Source: Rotaria socialis (lineage: Eukaryota > Rotifera > Eurotatoria > Philodinida > Philodinidae). From it: DNA of 64,000 bases. Positions 22,783 to 34,518 of this stretch are shown piece after piece (position 1 is the stretch's first letter; every line of letters begins with the position of its first letter). Position numbers and translations under genes: made by a program. The notes beneath the pieces were generated by a model, which saw only the letters and a list, made by a program, of their open reading frames with translations, did not search any database and was not told the DNA's origin. Location of the stretch: positions 124,001 to 188,000 of the forward strand of contig CAJNYU010002338.1 of assembly GCA_905331475.1 (NCBI GenBank), in the 5' to 3' direction.

Positions 22783-24180
22783 ATGGTTTCGTCAAAATTC
22801 TCGTTATTCGTATTCTTAATTGTTTGTGCTATGATAACTTGTAGTCAAAGTCAATTTATTCAAAATATAAAAAACAAAATAAAAAAGGTCATAACAGGAA
22901 ACTCAGGTAACAAAAAAATCGTTTACAATAGCGAAGAAATGATATTATTTCCTAATATTGGATTTCAACGTCGAGATGGTAATTGGCGTCTAAACGTACA
23001 TGGTTGGCGCTTTCAAAAATCAAATCGTAATAAATTATTGGGTGAATCATCTTCAGCAATTGCTCAACGTCTTGTACATTTCTTTGCTACATCAGAACAG
23101 ATCATCTATTACAATGATACATTTCAACGTGATCGTCTTAAACCTTTTATGGTTCAAGGTAAAAAAAACGAAGAAATTTTAATTATAATTGGAAACAAAC
23201 ATAATTATACAACGAAAACTGATGACGATGGACAATTTCGTACTTCGTTCATTATACCTGATGTAGATGTGCACGAATTAGAAAATGCAACAAGAACAGA
23301 TCGAGTAATAACATATAAGGCCGTTGGTGACAATGGTGATTTATGGCATGGAAAAATTCATTTATTAAAACGACATGGACTATCTATTATATCTGATATT
23401 GATGATACAATTAAAGTTAGTGAAGTATTAGATAAAATTCGACTTGTAGCTAATACATTCATTCATCATTTCCGTGTTGTAGAAGGTAACTAAGCTGCAT
23501 TATTTACATCATAATACATAGATATGAAATTTGATTCATAGCTGATTTCAGTTTCTTATAGTGATTACATTTATTTTTCTTAGGAATGCCAGAAGTATAT
23601 CGTGGATGGAACGATAAATACAATTGTACATTTCATTATCTGAGTGCAATGCCAGATCAACTCTACGCAGTGACGAAAGATTTTGTTGATGACCATCAGT
23701 TCCCTGATGGTACTTTTCATATGCGGTAAGCATCGGTAGTTTCTTATACAATGAATTATGACCTAGTTGTTTCGTTTTTGATAGTCACTTTCATTGGTCT
23801 TCTATATCGATTTATAATTTTGTTCATTCTATCGGTAAAGTGAACTTGAAATTTCCTTTTTAAAATTTGATCCGATTCGACTATTCTTTATATGATTAGA
23901 TACAAAAATGCACAAAACTAATCATTTACGTTATTTTATTTTTAACTCATTACGTACACTTGTACTAATAGGAGATTCAGGTGAACATGATCCAGAAATT
24001 TATGGATTTATCGCACGAAAATATCCTAAACGGATACGATGGATTTTTATTCGAGCAGTTAAAGGTGAAACTAAAGATGATAAACGATTCTTAAAAGCAT
24101 TTAAAGATATACCAAGAGAAAAATGGCTTGTGTTCACTGATCCAATTAATGAGTTACCAAAAGATTTAAATATTACATAA
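22783..24180 (+). CDS. Secreted APP1-type phosphatidate phosphatase (DUF2183 family)
   Basis: Four exons, 22783-23485, 23584-23725, 23785-23834 and 23900-24180, join in phase to 391 aa. The ATG at 22783 opens a strong signal peptide (FSLFVFLIVCAMITCSQSQ), so an upstream in-frame ATG at 22684 is less likely. The family hallmarks are present: SDIDDTIK (about 204-208, DxDxT nucleophile motif of HAD-like phosphatases), a YHYLSAMP-like segment (HYLSAMP), FHMRHF spanning the 50-nt exon 3, and LIGDSGEHDPEIY (about 322). In fungi APP1 dephosphorylates phosphatidate at actin patches; related proteins occur in bacteria. The secretion signal implies an extracellular or luminal role. An animal copy suggests horizontal transfer, with introns gained or retained. 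Confidence 0.88.
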
Positions 24181-24697
24181 CTAATCACAAAATCATCGAC
24201 AACGGAAACAATCAGAAGAATGGTATATTACAAACTAAAATCCTATGGGACTAGTTCATTTTTATTTAATAATCATTTTGAATGCAAAATACATGTAGTT
24301 GTTTCTCAAAAGAAAATTTTTGCTTACTTCTTTGATATACGTTAGTTTTTATTATTATTATCAAAGTGATGACTTTAGATAGATATTCAGTCACGATAGT
24401 GATTTAATTAATTTATATATATTATTGTTCGCTTCTAATGTAAAACTCAATATTCTTGAAACTTACACATTAGAGTATGGACTAGAATGCAAGGAAGAAA
24501 CTTATCCATATCTCAAACGCTATATAAGTAATGAACTTGTTCTTGAATTATTGAAGCACGAACTAAAATGGTTGGTCTTGTAAAGATATCGGGTATGCTC
24601 GTCTGGTTATATAAAAGGAATGAAACAATGAATGAAAAGAAAAGCACAATATTGTTTTGTAAAAAGGTAAATAAAAAAATTAAATCAATCCATCTAG
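24181..24697. other. Convergent intergenic region
   Basis: Lies between the stops of the phosphatase (+) and the ART-TPR gene (-). AT-rich; it should hold both 3' ends. No other feature. Confidence 0.5.
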
Positions 24698-27600
24698 TTA
24701 CAATGCCTTTTGAACTTTTTGGAGTGTTTCTGTGTAGCTCAACATATATGGATGATTTTCAGGTAAACTTTGTTGTACTATTTCAAGGGCGAGCTTAACA
24801 TGTTCCATTGCCGAACAATACTGTTTATTTGCATAGTAAATTTGAGCCAAACTATGATGTACAACAGCTAAATCAACATGTAGTTTTGGAAGTAGCTTTT
24901 CACGAATTTTCAATGTCATCTCGTAGTATACTAATGCAGATGTATAATCTTGCATTTCTCGAAGAGTTTCTGCCAAACTATTGCATGTCGTAGCAGTTTC
25001 TAGTTCATTACAAACCGCATTTTGTTGTATGTCAAGAGCTTTTCGATGAAATGATAAAGCTAATTCGTATTGGCCACTCAGTCGATGAATATCACCGATA
25101 CTATTATATGCAGTAGCTAAATCTGGATGTTTTGAAGAAAGCATAGATTCACGAATGGCAAGTGCTTTTTGATAAAAAACCATGGATGTTGTGTAATCGT
25201 TCATACTTTGATATACTCTTCCCAAGCCATGATATACGAAAGCATAAGTTAATTGTTCCTTCACCAGTAATGTATCTTGCATTTCGAGACAAGGTTTGAG
25301 AAATGATAGCGCTGCTGCATAGTTTCCCATGTTATGATACAATATACCAATGTTATAGTAGCAAGAAACCAAATCGTGCTGATTAGGTGTAAGAATTTTC
25401 TTGTGAATCTCAATTGATTTTTCATAAAAAGAAATAGCTATCGAATAGTTACCCATACAACAATTAACATTGCCCATGTTCATGCAGGCAGCAGCGAAAA
25501 CTGGATGATTGGATGGGAAATATTTTTCTTGGATTTCCATTGCTTTCTCATAACAAGAAAGTGCTGTTGAATAGGCACCCATTTTTAAATTTACATCTCC
25601 CATGCTGGCATAAGAAGAAACTAATTCTGGATCGCTAGAAGAAAGAGATTTTTCTTTCATTTCCAATGCTTGTTTATAACATGAAAGTGCTTTTAAATAG
25701 TCACCCATATCTCTGTAAACTTCACCGGTGGTATTTAATGATGTGGCTATTTCTGGATGATTAGGTGGAAGTGATTTTTTCTGAATGTCAATTGTTTTAT
25801 CGTAATATTCAAGTGATTTTGTAAAGTGTCCTAACTTATGATACGCCATGGCTATGCATCTGTAAGATTTAGCTAAGTCAGGATGGTAGGAAGGAAGCGC
25901 GATTTTCTGAATTTCAACTGATATTTCGTAAAACGATAAAGCTTTTGTATAATCACACAAGTTATAATATACTAAGCCAATGTTATTATATGTTGAAGTT
26001 AAATTCGGATGATTTAGTGGAAGTATTTTTTGTTTTTTCTCCAGTGCTTTTTTGTAAAATGTTAGTGCTTTTGGATAATCACTTATGGTTGCGTATACCA
26101 ACCCGATGTTATTATAGGCAGAGGCCAAGTTCGTATCATTAGGTGTGAGATCTTTTAGAAAGATTTCAAGAGCTTTTTCATATAATGATATCGACTCTGC
26201 GTATGCTCCGCGGGCAAATTCCACCAACCCTAGCATATAATAATAATGAGCGTTCCATTTTTCATCTGTCGTCGTTTCTATTAATGCTTTATAGAGTTCT
26301 GCTGCTTTGTCGTATTTGCTAAGTTTGATTAAAAGTTCTCCGAGACGAGTCCATCCCGTTGATCCAGTATTCTCTGCTCTTAGACAATTAATGAGAGCAG
26401 CGAATTGTGGATCACTATCGCTACCAGTGAGTGTAAGCTTCACTTGCCATAGACCACGATTAATACCGTCCATTTCTTTGGTCTCATCAATACGAAAAAC
26501 ACTATTCATTGAGAAGAGTATTTCTCGTTCGTTTTCAAAGCAACTCACTTGATCGATAAGAGCAAATGGACTAGTCGTAGACATTGTTGTTTTTGGATCG
26601 ACTGTCATCACGAATAAGACAGGTATTTTTTCAGCTTTGGCGCGAACACGCTCAATAAACTCTAGTGCCACTTGTTGCTCTAAACTCGTAGAAAGAAAAT
26701 TATTAAAGGATATTAGTCCTCCTTCGGAATTTTTCAGCTTGTCAAAGTCTTCTGTGGACAATCCCTGACCACGGTAAACCAAAAATGAGCTAGCTGTATG
26801 CGAATCAGATAATTGTTGTTGTTCGTTGTGGAGCTGTACGATATGCTGATGAAGATCGTGAATAAAGAAACCCATCTTGAGAAGTGTATCTAGTTCTAAA
26901 TGACCCAACGCTCGATTAAGTGCCCTGTAGAGAAAAGAGCATTCGAATGTATACCACCAGATAGGTGCATGATCATGATTACCATGTTCGAACTGTTCAA
27001 TTTTGTTTAACTCAGTTGAATTGCCAATACATCGACTGCGCGAAAATTCTATAAATTCTGGGATGGAATGTGATTCATCAAAGTTTATTTCCAGTAAAAT
27101 CTCTTTTAGCAGCTGAGTGTACAGAAATGTTGGGTCAATTTGAATAAGATTTTGATTTGACGATGCTGCATTGCCTGAAATAATACTTACGGATACCGAG
27201 TTTTGATCAACTAGATTCGTTGCGTATCGTAGACTTTTACATATGAGATCTATCTGACTGGAATTATCTCTCACTTTAGACCATTTGTTTATCATATATT
27301 CATGGCTCATCTTGTTCTCAAAGAAAATAAAGATGGAATCTAGTTGCGGCAAGTCATGCACCAATGGAACAAATGTTTGACTTAAAACATCCGAGACAAT
27401 CAAGAAGATCTTTTCGTCGCAACTTTGTTTGAGGAATTCGATACACTGATCGACATCGATGAATATATCAATGGTATTAAAAATACATTGCAGATTCGCT
27501 AGCGATTTACGAAATTCTTCCTGAGATTCATCAATACTGGTATCCAACCACACGAGCATATAATTTTGAATAATACGTCGCCTAGTACGTGTCGGTACGA

Positions 27601-27811
27601 GTGATCTAATGGCATGAGTATCCTATATAAAATAAAATTTCAAGAATGATTGCAAACATAAACGATTAAGAAAATTCCGACAAAGTTTGTTATTTCGATT
27701 TATACTTACAGAATCTCTTTCTGGTCTTGACATTTCTTGAATTCTCTCGTTTTCGTCAGCGCTATTCATTTCTTTTTTGTTGGTGTTCTCGTATATATTT
27801 TGTGTAGTCAT
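24698..27811 (-). CDS. Mono-ADP-ribosyltransferase-like protein with kinesin-light-chain-type TPR array
   Basis: Two exons, 27811-27710 and 27622-24698, give 1008 aa. About residues 240-440 form an ADP-ribosyltransferase fold of the R-S-ExE type: Arg in VYRGQG (about 318), the STS strand FLSTS (about 345) and the catalytic Glu pair in ENEREI (about 399-401), so arginine-directed activity is possible. From about 475 to the end are some twelve 42-residue tetratricopeptide repeats with pattern AxAYNNIGLVYxxxxDYxKALxFYxKALE, as in kinesin light chains, likely for protein binding. The N-terminal region (about 50-150) has a Rossmann-like alternation but no family I can name. No signal peptide, so intracellular. 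This architecture is highly expanded in bdelloid rotifers. Substrate unknown. Confidence 0.88.
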
Positions 27812-30585
27812 ATAAGTAAAATAATATTCATTACTATTTAAATGTAATGAGACGTCACTTTGTTCTTCTTAGATTTGAAGGACGTTTTATTTGTAGTGAC
27901 ACAAGTAATTAAGAGGGATAAAACAAGTATGAATGAGGAATCATTGTTGCGGAACCAAAGAAACAAACTAATAACGCAAAAAAATATTCTTAATGACTTT
28001 TTGCCATACTAAATAGGGACTGAAATTTACATAAAAGCAAATATTTTCTTGAAGAAATATCGTCGTTAATAACATTGAATTGACATGTAATGTGCATATG
28101 AATCATGATTAGTATTCGTCGCAAATATTGATTCATCATCCATTGCTTGTTGTTTAATTTACTAACATATCGAACATTATATTCGCCTTCTATGGACTGT
28201 ATCCCAATCTTTCTGATAAATTAATTTTTCTGGAATCTCTCATTCGAAATTTTGTCATCAAAGCTTTCTCATATATATATATATATATATATTTCTTAGA
28301 ATAAAAACTCTATAATGATTCACATGCATATGATCTGCTCGATGAAACCAACTTTTCAATTACATATATCCAGCAGTGGGAGGCTGCAATAGAGTTCGAA
28401 CTCTGATTTCTATTCTGAGAGAGACAGTATGATAAACTAAGAACAATATTTTTCAAAATTAGAGTAAACTATTTATTTTTGGACTCGAAATCGGAGTTAA
28501 TGTAAATTCTAGAAAAATCAGAAGCCTTATTTCTTTTTTTGTTTCTTATTTAGTATACTTGTTTGCTTTTATAGTCATCAATTAAACAAAAGCTTCTTAT
28601 TTAATACCCGCCGAATAAGATAATATAGAAAAATGTTAAAAATAAAAACATATATAAGCTCGATTAACTTCCGCGAATGACTACTCTAAAAAAAATATGT
28701 CAGTTTCATTGAAATTGTATCATAATTTGACCGTTACATTGGTATCTTGCTAGACGAGAGCTTATGGAACTTTTCACTGTCATGATGCCTTCTTTGTTTA
28801 TTTACATTGTTTTTCGAAGACGAGAATCAACGTTCATCATCGCTTTCTTGCTAAAAGTTATTAATGATACATATGATTGTTGAAAAAAAAACGCTGTGTT
28901 TTAACAGAATTATTGTAAAATACCTGAAAAACAATAATGTCGAACTGTGAAATTTTGAAAATATATGAATTGAACAGATTATCTCAGATACTGAGTTGCA
29001 AGCAAATGATTTCTTAAAAGATATCTGATTTCTTTTATTTCAATCTCAATCTATTATAAATAATGGACTTGTCATTTCAATTACGTCGTGACTGAATGTG
29101 ATCCGAGCATCTGTCACTTTCTTGATTTTGTCAAGATTCATCTCGACCATAAGAATGTGCCTAGAAATTTTGTTGGCATTGCAAATGTTGTCGAAATGCA
29201 AAAAAATTTGAATTTGATCCGATTTTATTTTTATTCTGACTAACACTCAGTATATCTATTTCATCTCTCACAGTACACTACAACCAAAGATATCTATTTC
29301 TAGATAATACTCAAATGTTAAACTATACAACATTGCTTTATACGTACACTCCCACTAATCTTTAGCATATACCGATTTTCATAATCAAAATTGGATATCT
29401 CTTAAAGAAATTTTTGCAATTGTTGTTGAAAAATCATTCTCCAGAATTTTGATACCAGAAATCACAATATTCGTTCATTTTATCAATTTTTCATAGGTTC
29501 AGTAAGGTTAAAGACTGTGAAAGTTCCAGATGTTAGTCCCAAAGAACCTGTGCTAACTAACTTATTTTTTTAAAATTACTATTTCAAATTTCAGATGTTC
29601 GATGATAGTATCAGTACACTTTATCATTTTGTTCTTTATGAATGCACTCAAAGAAAAAATGATTGGTGCCGTGTGTATTTATGTCACTTGCGAATATACG
29701 TATGTTAGGAAAGAGAATATGGGTTTAGACCTGAGGGTAGTTATTACTGAGAAATAAGTGACTTGTTACGGTCAATAGTCATAATACATACTTAGTATTG
29801 TCTCTTCGAGTCATCAGTTGCTAACAGAAAGAAATGTCAACGGAATGTAATAGCATAGAAGAGATAAATATCATGTGTCCAAGTTTATTTTTTACACTCT
29901 GATAACGAATAAAAAAAGGTTTAAAACAAAAGCAGAGTGCCTCAACAGTAGTTAAGATCCATGAGTACAAGGGCAAGAAAGATCTACAATCTCATTAATA
30001 CACTCATAATGCATTCAAATTAATTTTCGTATTATAGTTTCTTGCTCATGAGATATAGTCATTCTGTATTGAAAAGGAAATCAAATGGAATTATCGAAGT
30101 CAATTGAATATTTGTGATCTGGATACACCATTATGATCCTGTCTGTATTCAGAATGAGTACGAAATGAATTATTCTGAGATTGAGATGTATCAACACAAA
30201 TCTCTCGCAGTCATTTGTTACCTGATATCGTTGGTGAGTCAATGAAGAAGACAAGATAAGAATTCATTTAGTGACGACAAGATTGATGAAACACCGAAAA
30301 GCGAGTCATTTTTGTTTTTTTTTCTTCTGACTCGTTAATTCTCTTCTACATATATCCTCATCGTCATTTATTGTTCAGTGTGACGTACGACACGCACATA
30401 AACCAATAATTCATCTGCAAACAACTGGATTGTACTGGTAATTTTCAACAGTGGTTAGACATGCTCATTATCAATATTAATCGATAATCAAGAAACACTA
30501 CGTAAAACAGAAACGTTCCACTAACAAGAATATCAACCTCAATAACAATTATCTAACTGAAATTTTATACTTCGACAATCAAAAA
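27812..30585. promoter_or_regulatory. Divergent intergenic region, no gene
   Basis: 2.8 kb of AT-rich DNA between two divergent genes, including an (AT)n microsatellite at 28271-28292. Short frames such as 29046-29246 show no homology. Promoters of both flanking genes should be near the two edges. Confidence 0.45.
28271..28292. repeat. (AT)n microsatellite
   Basis: Eleven uninterrupted AT dinucleotides in intergenic DNA. Confidence 0.9.
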
Positions 30586-33210
30586 ATGTCAAACAACAGA
30601 TTTTCATTGGCCCTTGTTTTTCTTGTTTCATCGATCATTGTCATCCATGGTCAACAAAGTAATGATTTATCATTTATATTCCTTCTCTATTTTTGACTAA
30701 TATAACACAATTCAGATTGTTCGGTTTACAACCCATGCGGCAGAAATGGATACTGTGAAGATGATGCTCATGGTCGATGGCAATGTATATGCAAATTCTG
30801 GTGGAGCGGAACCCTATGCAATAAATGTAACGAGATAAAGATTCATGCACTTAAAAGTTTTCACACTCTTATTGTAGTAACAAACAATGGAGTTCAGGTG
30901 ATCATTCTTGGCTGTCTTCTAGCAATATTGATTATCATATACTATGGTCTCATCATTTTCAATTGGCTCTCCAAGAAGAAACAGAAACCTGAACAGCAGA
31001 AAAAGTGAGTGATGCATATGTTTCTTAGATTCATTACTTTAAAAATATTTCATCTATTTTTACTTGAATATTATCATGCTATTAGATACTCTCAATCAGC
31101 AGTTCACATCAACACTACCAGTAGAAGTTTGATAAGATCCTATTTAATTGTTTTGTCTACATCAGTTGTGGCACTACTGGGTCTGGTAGTCAAATGGTCC
31201 ATTTTACAACCGATTCATAATGAAATTGTTGAAAAATTTCATCGAAATGCATCTCTCTTTTATGATTCTCATCGTTTTTGCCATGTTTTGGATTACAATA
31301 AATTCAATATGGTAATATTTCCAATATCGTGTTTACTTATAGTTATCTTTGCATTTGAACATCGACGAGTATCTTGTATGATCAATCTATGCCATGGATA
31401 TTTTGCTTCGCCAGTTCCATTGGATTTCTTTGCACATTCTGATAGAAAATTTGTTGCTGTTACTTTTGCTATCTGTGCCAATGAGTTATTGGAAATAATA
31501 AATCAAATGCTCAACGGTTCCACATCGCCTGAAAATGGTATTATTCTGACTTATCTTCAGCGCATTTTACAAGTGTTAGCTATGGGCTTTCGCTATTACC
31601 CAATTTTAGTTGCTGTGAATAGAAATTCCTTTTTCTCTTTAACATTGGGTACTTTATATATTTGGTTGGAATTCCCCATCACAATCATTCAACAAGGTTT
31701 CTGCCAGCCAAAATATTATTCCACGATGGAGAACATAAATCGAAGTAGTACAGAACTTTTACTACGTTATTATGGGACCGGTTCGTTTCTGGTCATTATT
31801 GAATTAGTTACTGATATCCCTGGATACTTTTGTTTCGCTTATATATCAGTTAAAGTACCAGTTCTATTGTTCGATAAAATTCGTCGTCGGCGGGTTCAGG
31901 TACTTAATAGTAAAACATTGACTCGTGAAGAACGGGCGCTGATAAAAGTGGCACAAACAAATTCAGTTGAAATGATCTATGTAAGAAATTTAAGGCTCAC
32001 TCATAAACACCGATCGAATCAAAGTAACATTTTTGCACGATTTATACCAAAGATGATCTATGAATGGCGTGATGATTTTCGATTTTCTTCTCGTGTACTC
32101 TGTATTTATTCGTCGATTTTTCTTCTCTTGTATTTTACATTGATTCAAACATGTGTGCAAATTTTGCCCTATATGGATTTATTTCAACGAGGATTGCAAG
32201 AAATAATTGATTTGTGGTTCGGAAATCGAGGCAATTCTTCGTTTTCCGTGCCTCATTTTATCCGACCATTTATCTTGGCAGTAGCGATAGCAACGATAGT
32301 AATTGTGGGACAGCTTTCTGTATTATTGACTGGTATTCGTCGGAATTTATTGCAGGCTTTTCGTGGTGATGATTGTGAAATTCCACGAGTACAACGTTTA
32401 TCATATGTCAATAGTGCTATCGGTAACTTTCATTTTGCTGGCTATCTTATTGGCTATGTTGTTTGGGGTTGGATTCTGCTGCTTTTCTTCACCTTTATTT
32501 TCTTTATGTGCATTGATTTATTTATAACATTGAACGTTTTTCACATCTTCGAATCAATACTTAAAACACTTATCCCTATTCTTCTATTTTATTATTTTAA
32601 AGAATTTCTTAACAAAATTCTTGCTCGATTCATGTTCTTACAACATAATGGTGATGCTCTTGCCGTGAACAATCGGCGTGTTCTTATGGTTTTTCTTTAT
32701 TTTAATTTCTTTTTGGATGCATTTCTCGGTCTTGTATCATCGACTTTACGACTTTCGCAAAGTTTGATTGGCGCAATTATCTACATGTCAAGATTGGATT
32801 ATTCACCGTTAGGTCGCAAGCTAGAAACCTGGGATGATGGATTCAGTGCCTATTGTGGTTTTATTCACATAGAATGTGCACATCGGCATCCAGTTCTATT
32901 AGTATTTGTTGGGCATCTGCTCAGTATTGTGAAGAGCAAAGACGATTCTGTGTCGATGAAAACTGTAATGACCGATGCTGAACATGTCATTACGGCAGAT
33001 GAGCGAGCTGAAAATACGAGAGCAGAGCATCGTCGTCGTCAATGGATTCGAAAATGGCAACTAGCCGCATTTCTCGTGCGAAATCCATCAATCGCCTTCT
33101 TTCGCAAAGCATATATAAATCAGTATCATTCAAACAGTCTGATAGAAGTGTCTAGAACAATAAACTATGATATTCAAAAAATTGGAATACGTCGTTACAT
33201 GTCTGTTTAA
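30586..33210 (+). CDS. EGF-domain fused STRA6-like membrane receptor/transporter
   Basis: Four exons, 30586-30658, 30716-30826, 30878-31004 and 31086-33210, join in phase to 811 aa. A signal peptide (1-24) is followed by one six-cysteine EGF domain (about 25-61, NPCGRNGYC...CICKFWWSGTLC) and a first membrane helix. The large last exon encodes about nine further hydrophobic segments. The late region YCGFIHIECAHRHPVLLVF and the tail WQLAAFLVRNPSIAFFRKA match the pattern of STRA6, the vertebrate receptor that takes up retinol from its binding protein. Whether retinoid is the ligand here is unknown. An extracellular EGF module ahead of STRA6 is not part of the vertebrate protein. The plus-strand ATG at 31009 lies in intron 3 and is not the start. 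Confidence 0.85.
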
Positions 33211-34518
33211 AAATCTCTAATTGTAGTATACTTCTGGTTGTGTAGCTTAAGACTATCAAAAAAGTTAACAGTGAAATAACTTCGCACGCGCACACACTTA
33301 TATCTTCAAGTTTCTGTATTTTTTTTAAACTTGTATCGATTCTAGTATGTAAAGAAATTATGTTTTATAATCATCCCATACTCAAAATAAATGCCACACT
33401 CTGGTTGAAAATGTAAATTCGAGTTAGCACTGCGCTATGATCAATCTAAGATACGGTTACTGAATAAAACTAGTGAATCTTTATTTTTAAGAATACTCAT
33501 ATAGCATTTCGTTCACATCGATTCACATGTTTGAAACAAACAGTTCTATTCATTCTATGTGAAAATTTGATCAATTCTCAAGATCACTGACTACTTATTC
33601 GGACGAGTGTGAACTAAAATGACTCATGATTAGATTTTCCATTTGATTTCTTTCCTTCCTTTTAAGGTGATTCTAACTTACTGTGCAATTGACAATATAA
33701 GTTTTTTGCGACTTTCTCCCATCGATTGGTTTTCACTGGAAGTAACAATGTAGCTGTGGGATTTTCCACGAACTAATCGAGATTCTATGTTTATTAACTT
33801 CCTTCTAACTTAGTGTCCTGCAACCCGACCGGGTACGAAATTGCCGGGTCGGGTCGGGTGCCGGGTAGAAAAAAAATATCCGGTCGGGTACAAAATTTTA
33901 GCGTACCTGGCACCCGACCGGCGATCAGTGATATCTAAGCATTTTAAAAATATTTCACTTTCCAGATTGTTATTGGTTAAAAAAGGAAACTTATCAAAAC
34001 AATTTAACTATGAATCATTAGTGAATTACGTATAAAACACAAGAATAAGTTACGTCAGCGACGAACATATTGTTTTCTTTTTCTTCTAATCGGGACTAAA
34101 CACTGATATAATTCATTTGTAATTGACGTGGCATATTACTTTTGCTTATTAAATTATATGATCAAGTTCGTAAGAATTGAAGAATAAAAAATATTTAAAA
34201 TATTCATTTGTTTTTTTATTTTAGATTAAAATTGCTTATTATTTGAAGGCCGGTCGGGTCCGGGTACAAAAGGTAGTACCCGTGCAGGGCACTGCTTCTA
34301 ACGCATGAATTATTAGTGATAATTGAACTTAAAAATGAAGATTTTCATGCGATGAATTTCATTTTTAGAAGAACAGCGATTTAAGACGCAATATACTAAT
34401 TTAATCATTCATATAGTCCTTTAGAACAAGTAAATACAAATATGTTTTAAAACTGGGTGAGTTTAAGTTTGGGAAAAATTCAAAGATAGTCTACAGCTTT
34501 GTTATGAGATTTGTAAGT
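33211..34518. other. Convergent intergenic region with a hAT-like element
   Basis: Between the stops of the STRA6-like gene (+) and an F-box gene (-). Apart from the element at 33810-34294 I see nothing. Confidence 0.5.
33810..34294. mobile_element. Non-autonomous hAT-like element (485 bp)
   Basis: The left end (TTAGTGTCCTGCAACCCG) pairs with the right end, whose complement reads CAGTGCCCTGCACGGG. The duplication cttctaac is perfect at 33802-33809 and 34295-34302. Both subterminal regions are packed with CCGGGTCGGG / CGGGTAC motifs in an otherwise AT-rich interior, the usual arrangement for hAT transposase binding sites. No coding capacity. Confidence 0.85.

Noticed and set aside
23908-24180. 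Start of a separate 90-aa protein
   Set aside because: It is the last exon of the APP1-type phosphatase; a 50-nt exon at 23785-23834 restores the phase.
24808-26552. Plus-strand frames within the ART-TPR gene
   Set aside because: Antisense shadows of the TPR array.
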